Below, one piece after another: positions 33,843 through 38,287 of a stretch of 38,287 nucleotides of DNA. Source of the DNA: Staphylococcus devriesei (GTDB lineage Bacteria; Bacillota; Bacilli; Staphylococcales; Staphylococcaceae); NCBI RefSeq assembly GCF_002902625.1, contig NZ_PPRG01000038.1, positions 1 through 38,287 of the forward strand, in the 5' to 3' direction. Position numbers and translations under genes: made by a program. Positions within the stretch are counted from its first letter, which is position 1; every line of letters starts with the position of its first letter. Under the pieces are notes generated by a model, which saw only the letters and a program-made list of their open reading frames with translations, made no database searches and had not been told where the DNA came from.

Positions 33843-34277
33843 CTTTATCTCCCCCGATAAAATTATATTTTCCTATGTCATCATTAAGTTTTTGCGTATG
33901 CCCTACGATTACTACCAAACATTTGTACTATTCCCTTTCCTCATTTTTTTAATCACACTTTAAACTTTATAATTTTAATATATTTTTTTTGTATTTTTTG
34001 TTTTGTAAATTAATTTTCCTGAAAAGTGGATTACATATAGGTTAGCGAGGGAGATATTACGAATGCATGTCCGAAAAATGTAGTATATAATAGAGGTATC
34101 TTTAAAAAATAATAAAGCTACTAACTTGTATAGATAGACTCTTCCGTGAGCATTTCTCACTGTTACTTACATCCACAACGTTACACTGCATCATTATTTT
34201 TTATCCAGTTTCACCGGTTCATATTAAACCCCTTATTACTATCGTCATATGAAATATAAAGAAAGGGATGAACGACT
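33843..34277. other. Intergenic region between katE and the MFS gene
   Basis: 435 bp between divergent genes, AT-rich. It must hold the promoters of both. A weak sigma-B-like pair on the minus strand (GTTTGG, 11 bp, GGGCAT; 33899-33921) is the only candidate for katE. A minus-strand frame of 61 codons in the middle has no ribosome site and no similarity I recognise. No hairpin with a T-run and no operator were convincing. Confidence 0.5.
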
Positions 34278-35759
34278 TTGAGTTTTTTATGGACTAAAAG
34301 AGTCAAACTGATAGAGTTATTCGTGTTAAGCGTCTTAACCGTTTTAGGTATTGGCTCACAGTTTTTCTCCAATTTAGCATATAGTCTTAATCAAGGACTA
34401 TTACAGACTGCATTTGGCTTAGGTTCCAAGCAGCTCATTATACCCTCTATTATAGGGAATTTTTCTTTTGCCCTAGGCATACCGTTGGGCCATGTCTTTA
34501 CCCATAAGTTGGGTACCAAAAAGACATTTATCTTTTTCACCTCTTGCTTCTTAGTAGGCTCGATTATCGGAATTGTCTCATTTGATATTTATTCACTATC
34601 TATTTCGAAAACAATCCAAGGATTTAGTACAGGAATCTTATTCTTTACGTTATTACCTAAACTATTCCAAGCATTTCCTAAACGCTATAAGAATGTATTC
34701 TTATTATTAGTTATAGTAGGATTATTTGGTGCGAATGCATTAGGTGGCATATCAGGTAGCTACTCATTAGAATTAGATAGATGGAAATGGATATTTGTCA
34801 TTAACATTGTTTCAAGTATCTTATGTCTTATTCTTGGCCCAAGATTCTTAAATAATGCGGATAAAGCACCGGAGAAAGAAGAAAAAGGTATACCTTGGCA
34901 TATCGTATTTTTAGTGCTAACTACAATCACCATTAGCGTACCGATGATTATGTTAACACAACAAAGCCATATCACGTTTCTAAGTTATATTTTCTTATTA
35001 ATTGCCGTATTGTTTTTCGTTAATTTCGTTTACTTGAATATGAAATCTGATGCACCAATTATGTATTTTTCAACGCTATTTAAGAAGAAACCGATTGTCG
35101 GTTCAGTCATGGCAATTTCATCTCATTTAACACTCTTAGTGGGTATTGCCGGCATTAATGTTTTCCTCTTAAAAGCATTAAAATTACCGTTCGAAGTAAC
35201 AGAGAAATTCTATCTTTACTTCTTTATCGGGGTTATCGTCACAGGATTTATTAAAATGTTGTTCTACAGTTCCATAGGTGCCGGTATATTAGGTACAGTC
35301 GGTGCTACTTCATTGATGTATGTCAGCATACACTGGATTGTATTAGAACATTCAGTCAACGTTAATCTACTCTACCTACACGGTTTCTTATTGGGCTTTG
35401 GGACAAGCATGACGTTACTTAGTGGCGCCATGGCAACGTTACTTGATGGCGATTTAAAATACGCCTCAAATCGTTCTGTAACGATGCATAGCATTAGAAA
35501 TTTTTTATCAGCATTATTAGTGCCAATCGTAACGTATATCTTAAAAGATGATATCCAAAAAGGCCTGCAAACATTGTATTCAGGTTATACCACACATATC
35601 GCGAATAAGTTCGTCTTAACGCAAAAAATTCAAGACGTCATTATCCATTCGAATCAGAAGATATTTACGTTAATGCTTATTTTTAACGTCGTAATGTTAA
35701 TCTCATCTATCATTCAAATCTTCTTAGGAAAAGGACGCAGAATCACACCTAAATCTTAG
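34278..35759 (+). CDS. MFS transporter, 14-helix DHA2-like
   Basis: 493 aa with about 14 hydrophobic segments, fitting the DHA2 drug:H+ antiporter subfamily. Gly-His-Val-Phe-Thr-His-Lys-Leu-Gly-Thr-Lys-Lys-Thr between helices 2 and 3 is the MFS loop signature (weak form), and Gly-Gly-Ile-Ser-Gly-Ser-Tyr in helix 5 resembles motif C of exporters. TTG start at 34278 behind AAAGGGATG; no in-frame ATG lies nearby. The divergent neighbour is katE, and no regulator gene is adjacent. The substrate is unknown; it does not resemble the staphylopine exporter CntE as remembered. Own bidirectional terminator follows. Confidence 0.82.
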   Translation: MSFLWTKRVKLIELFVLSVLTVLGIGSQFFSNLAYSLNQGLLQTAFGLGSKQLIIPSIIGNFSFALGIPLGHVFTHKLGTKKTFIFFTSCFLVGSIIGIVSFDIYSLSISKTIQGFSTGILFFTLLPKLFQAFPKRYKNVFLLLVIVGLFGANALGGISGSYSLELDRWKWIFVINIVSSILCLILGPRFLNNADKAPEKEEKGIPWHIVFLVLTTITISVPMIMLTQQSHITFLSYIFLLIAVLFFVNFVYLNMKSDAPIMYFSTLFKKKPIVGSVMAISSHLTLLVGIAGINVFLLKALKLPFEVTEKFYLYFFIGVIVTGFIKMLFYSSIGAGILGTVGATSLMYVSIHWIVLEHSVNVNLLYLHGFLLGFGTSMTLLSGAMATLLDGDLKYASNRSVTMHSIRNFLSALLVPIVTYILKDDIQKGLQTLYSGYTTHIANKFVLTQKIQDVIIHSNQKIFTLMLIFNVVMLISSIIQIFLGKGRRITPKS

Positions 35760-35794
35760 AGAATAATTAAAAACAACAATATACAAATATCAAA

Positions 35795-35838
35795 AAAGCA
35801 TCTACCTTTAACTATTAATTGAGCAAGGTAGATGCTTT
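35795..35838. terminator. Bidirectional terminator between the MFS and EIIC-like genes
   Basis: A perfect 14-bp stem AAAGCATCTACCTT (35795-35808) with AAGGTAGATGCTTT (35825-35838), A-run before and TTTCGTTT after. Between convergent genes. Confidence 0.9.
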
Positions 35839-35846
35839 CGTTTATA

Positions 35847-36884
35847 TTATGAATGACTTTTACTTTTATTCCATGGCATAGGAATGTGTAAGTGAAGTAA
35901 GTCGAATTTTTTAATTAATTTACCGATAATAAACGCTAAAATTGTACTTGTAATTGCGACTGCAACGATTGTAAGAATTGATGTAATTGGATCGTTGAAG
36001 CCGAAGAGTACGATAGCACCTGCCATTGGTGTTGCCATGCCTGTGACGTTAATGACTAAACCACTGAAGGCAATGATGCATGCGTTAAACATACCGATAA
36101 GAGCATTTGTACCGTATAGTACAGGCGCGTATTTTACAATTAAGTCGATTTGTGTGAGCGGTTCGATAAATACTGCAAAGCGATTTGGTTTTTGACCAAT
36201 TTTCAAAATGTTAAATAATGTGAAGTTAACGAATGACGCACCAGTACATGTAATTGCACCGATCGCCATTGGTAAACCTGTAAGTCCTAATATACTTGCA
36301 AGTACCATTGAACTTAATGGCGTCATACTTGTGACTGGAATGATAAGTCCTAAAATAATAGCTAATGAATATGGACTGCTATCGCCCACTGAATTAACTG
36401 CATTTGCAATTTGGTTCAATATAGCTGTAATCGTTGGATTAATAAGTGTAGCCAAGCCAAATACTAAGGCTGGCGCAATTAAAATCACCGTGATTAAGTC
36501 CAAACCATCTGGAACTTTCTTTTCAATCAATTTAATTAAAAATGCCGTTATATAAGCAGCAATAAATGCTGGTAATAAACTAAAATCTTTCAATACAAGT
36601 CCTACAATAACTGCAAAAACTGGAGATACGCCTAAATTAATACATGTAAGGATACCTACGGCAATACCTCCAAGACCTCCCATTAAGTCACCTATCGTTT
36701 GAAGGAAGCTAATATGGAAGATGCCTCCAATAGCGTAACTTAAGAATGCCTGTGGAAGAAACGTAGCACAAGCCGCTCCTGAGAGTGCCTGTAAGCCTTC
36801 CTTACCGTATGGCGCGAACTTTAAGAACAACGTCATAATAATTAAAACTACAACTAATGTTCCTACTCCTAATACAATATTCAT
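35847..36884 (-). CDS. PTS EIIC-type membrane protein (PTS_EIIC_2 family)
   Basis: 345 aa, about ten hydrophobic segments. Recognised by Gly-Lys-Glu-Gly-Leu-Gln-Ala-Leu-Ser-Gly-Ala-Ala-Cys-Ala near the N-terminus, Gly-Asp-Leu-Met-Gly-Gly-Leu-Gly-Gly, Thr-Pro-Leu-Ser-Ser-Met, and Thr-Gly-Met-Ala-Thr-Pro-Met-Ala-Gly-Ala. The family is similar to sugar-specific EIIC channels of the phosphotransferase system but occurs without EIIA or EIIB genes; none are present here. A sugar or related transporter whose partner domains, if needed, are elsewhere. Good start behind AAAGGGG. Its promoter lies in the 510-bp AT-rich region upstream. Substrate unknown. Confidence 0.8.
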   Translation of the reverse strand: MNIVLGVGTLVVVLIIMTLFLKFAPYGKEGLQALSGAACATFLPQAFLSYAIGGIFHISFLQTIGDLMGGLGGIAVGILTCINLGVSPVFAVIVGLVLKDFSLLPAFIAAYITAFLIKLIEKKVPDGLDLITVILIAPALVFGLATLINPTITAILNQIANAVNSVGDSSPYSLAIILGLIIPVTSMTPLSSMVLASILGLTGLPMAIGAITCTGASFVNFTLFNILKIGQKPNRFAVFIEPLTQIDLIVKYAPVLYGTNALIGMFNACIIAFSGLVINVTGMATPMAGAIVLFGFNDPITSILTIVAVAITSTILAFIIGKLIKKFDLLHLHIPMPWNKSKSHS

Positions 36885-37396
36885 TTATATAAACCCCTTT
36901 AATTTAAACTAAATATATTTTTAAAAAGATTTAATTATCGTAACATATTTTGTTGTATAGTATTTAAATTTAGATTCGATATTAACCCGAATTTAATATT
37001 TTTGAAAATTCAAAAGTGCAACAATAATTTAAATGCAACTAGAGAAGGAAGGAGTGGAGAGAAGCTGTAATTCGATGAACGCGAATGAACGAATTAAGCA
37101 ATTGAAATGAATAGATTAACTATTATCCCCCTAATCTAATAATAATCATTTTAACTTATAATTATAAAATTTTAGTAAATTGAAAAATTCATTTTTCTAC
37201 ATGATATAATTTAAAATATATTGTTTAGCCATATAATGACAATATCATATTTAAAATATTTAATTATAAAAAAATAATGCTTTTATTACGCTATTTTCTG
37301 AATACAAATATTTTTTTAATTTTTTTCAATTTTAAGTAGTATTGACTTATTTTGGCTATCTTTATCTGTAATATATAGCTTAAAGGAGGTAACGAA
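36885..37396. other. Intergenic region between EIIC-like gene and the broken regulator
   Basis: 512 bp, very AT-rich. It contains a purine-rich patch (about 37040-37065) and a 12-codon mini frame (37076 onward) without support. TTGACT near 37343 could be a -35 for the downstream regulator, but no -10 at standard spacing was found. No repeat or operator recognised. Confidence 0.5.
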
Positions 37397-38274
37397 TTGG
37401 ATCGTGCATTTCGGATATTAACCATTTATAATCGGTTATTACAACATAAAGTGGTCAATAAGAAATCACTAACATTAGAGCTTAAATCTAGTGCTAGAAC
37501 AATACAAAGAGATATAGACGATATTAGAAATTTTTATATGAAGCAAATGATTGGATAGGCACTGAAAATGAAATTACTTACGATTATAAATCAGAAAGCT
37601 ATGTTCTTACACACAATAAAAATGAAATCGAAAAGGTGCATTTCATGTACGATATTTTATCCAGTTTATATTTTACAAGACCTATGCTAAGTAGATATTT
37701 TTACCAATATCTAAAAATCTTAATCTTAAGACATCACTCTGAAAATCAAAAAATGTTATTAAAATATCTTAATAATTTTGTCATTGATGAAAATCATACT
37801 TTAGATACTCCAGGATCAATAGTAGTTCGAGCTTTAAATGAAAATAAATATCTTCAATATAATAAAAAATTACTATTACCTTTATCACTTTATTACCAGA
37901 AATTTTCATTTCATTTAGTTTATCAATTAAATAATGAAATATATATTTCTGATATCAATGAAATGAATTTAACTATGACTAACAAATCTTTTAATCGACA
38001 TAAAACAGATAATATACATACTTATGTAACTTTTGAAATTGCTAGAGATTTATGGTTAAAAATTCATAAATATTATTATCTTCATTCAATTGATAAAAAT
38101 GAAGAAAATTATCTAATTGTCACTTTAAAGATAACAAAAATTGAAGCTATCCAATTGTGCTTTATGTATCGATCCAATGTTCGTGTTATATCACCTTCAA
38201 ATATAAAAGATGAAGTTATAAATGAATTACTTTTATTACAGACTACTTATCTAAAACAACATATTTTAAAATAA
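37397..38274 (+). pseudogene. HTH-type (WYL-like) transcriptional regulator, frameshifted
   Basis: A TTG start 7 nt after AAAGGAGG opens a DeoR/HTH_11-type DNA-binding domain: Asp-Arg-Ala-Phe-Arg-Ile-Leu-Thr-Ile-Tyr-Asn-Arg-Leu, then Lys-Lys-Ser-Leu-Thr-Leu-Glu-Leu and Ser-Ala-Arg-Thr-Ile-Gln-Arg-Asp-Ile-Asp-Asp-Ile-Arg, a classic recognition helix. The frame ends at TAG (37556-37558). Restoring one T in the TTTTT run at 37531-37535 joins it to the long downstream frame (Leu-Tyr-Glu-Ala-Asn-Asp-Trp ... to 38274), giving about 292 aa with a WYL-like architecture. The 878-nt length is one short of a multiple of three. A DNA-binding fragment of 53 aa could still be made. Confidence 0.78.
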
Positions 38275-38287
38275 AATTTTATTAAGG

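Noticed and set aside
33899-33921. Sigma-B-like promoter for katE
   Set aside because: Only GTTTGG and GGGCAT with an 11-bp spacer; two mismatches in the -35, one in the -10 and a short spacing.
33975-34160. 61-codon minus-strand frame between katE and the MFS gene
   Set aside because: No ribosome site, AT-rich composition typical of chance frames, no recognisable similarity.
36937-36960. Zur-box-like TTATCGTAACAT upstream of the EIIC-like gene
   Set aside because: Only one half-site resembles the operator; no dyad.

Overview
The window looks like a chromosomal segment of a coagulase-negative Staphylococcus. Evidence: low GC, strong AAGGAG-type ribosome sites, staphylococcal orthologues (PanBCD, MntABC, BrnQ, MepB), and several copies of a hairpin-rich intergenic repeat of a kind I associate with staphylococcal genomes. 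The species cannot be named from the sequence alone. No phage, insertion sequence, rRNA or CRISPR array was seen.

Layout. 1-4481: start of an outgoing gene, a lipoprotein, the panBCD pantothenate operon and a divergent panE-like reductase. 4522-4727: a self-contained unit (promoter, tRNA-Ser-like gene, terminator) whose anticodon and T arms are abnormal. 4856-7818: a small unknown protein, then a VOC protein, an atypical metallo-beta-lactamase-fold protein and a nitroreductase, facing a divergent MerR regulator. 8005-12025: a CycA-like amino acid permease, a HrtAB/MacB-like ABC exporter, a degenerate pterin-synthase-fold protein and a small acidic protein. 12177-17516: a six-gene operon (methyltransferase plus Nik/Opp-type ABC importer). 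17840-19201: BrnQ. 19743-23659: a ZagA/YciC-type GTPase divergent from mntABC. 24320-28135: an AT-rich accessory-looking stretch with a decayed ABC exporter, MepB, a small membrane protein, a Bacillus-type Fnr and a membrane protein behind a perfect Fnr box. 28329-31665: flavoprotein, FeoB-like membrane protein and COG0523 GTPase. 31842-38274: large catalase, MFS transporter, PTS EIIC-like protein, and a frameshifted HTH regulator.

The central theme is metal scarcity. Three operons carry near-identical 23-bp Zur boxes (half-site TAAATCGTAAT), each 1-3 bp downstream of its -10 element, where bound Zur would block transcription start. They encode (i) a Nik/Opp-family importer with a class I methyltransferase, (ii) a ZagA-like zinc metallochaperone GTPase, and (iii) a three-gene unit combining a Cys-tailed flavoprotein, a membrane protein with the FeoB gate motifs but no FeoB G domain, and a separate COG0523 GTPase. 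Unit (iii) reads as a split FeoB-like transporter put under zinc control and is the best candidate for an undescribed system. The manganese importer mntABC, with its own MntR box, shares an intergenic region with zagA.

A second theme is oxygen sensing. The Fnr has the C-terminal CxxCxxxxC of Bacillus Fnr, which is unexpected in Staphylococcus. A perfect TGTGA-N6-TCACA site sits in the intergenic region next to the Zur promoter of unit (iii). Decay is visible in three genes: ABC ATPase (frameshift and stop), ABC permease (stop), and the HTH regulator (frameshift).
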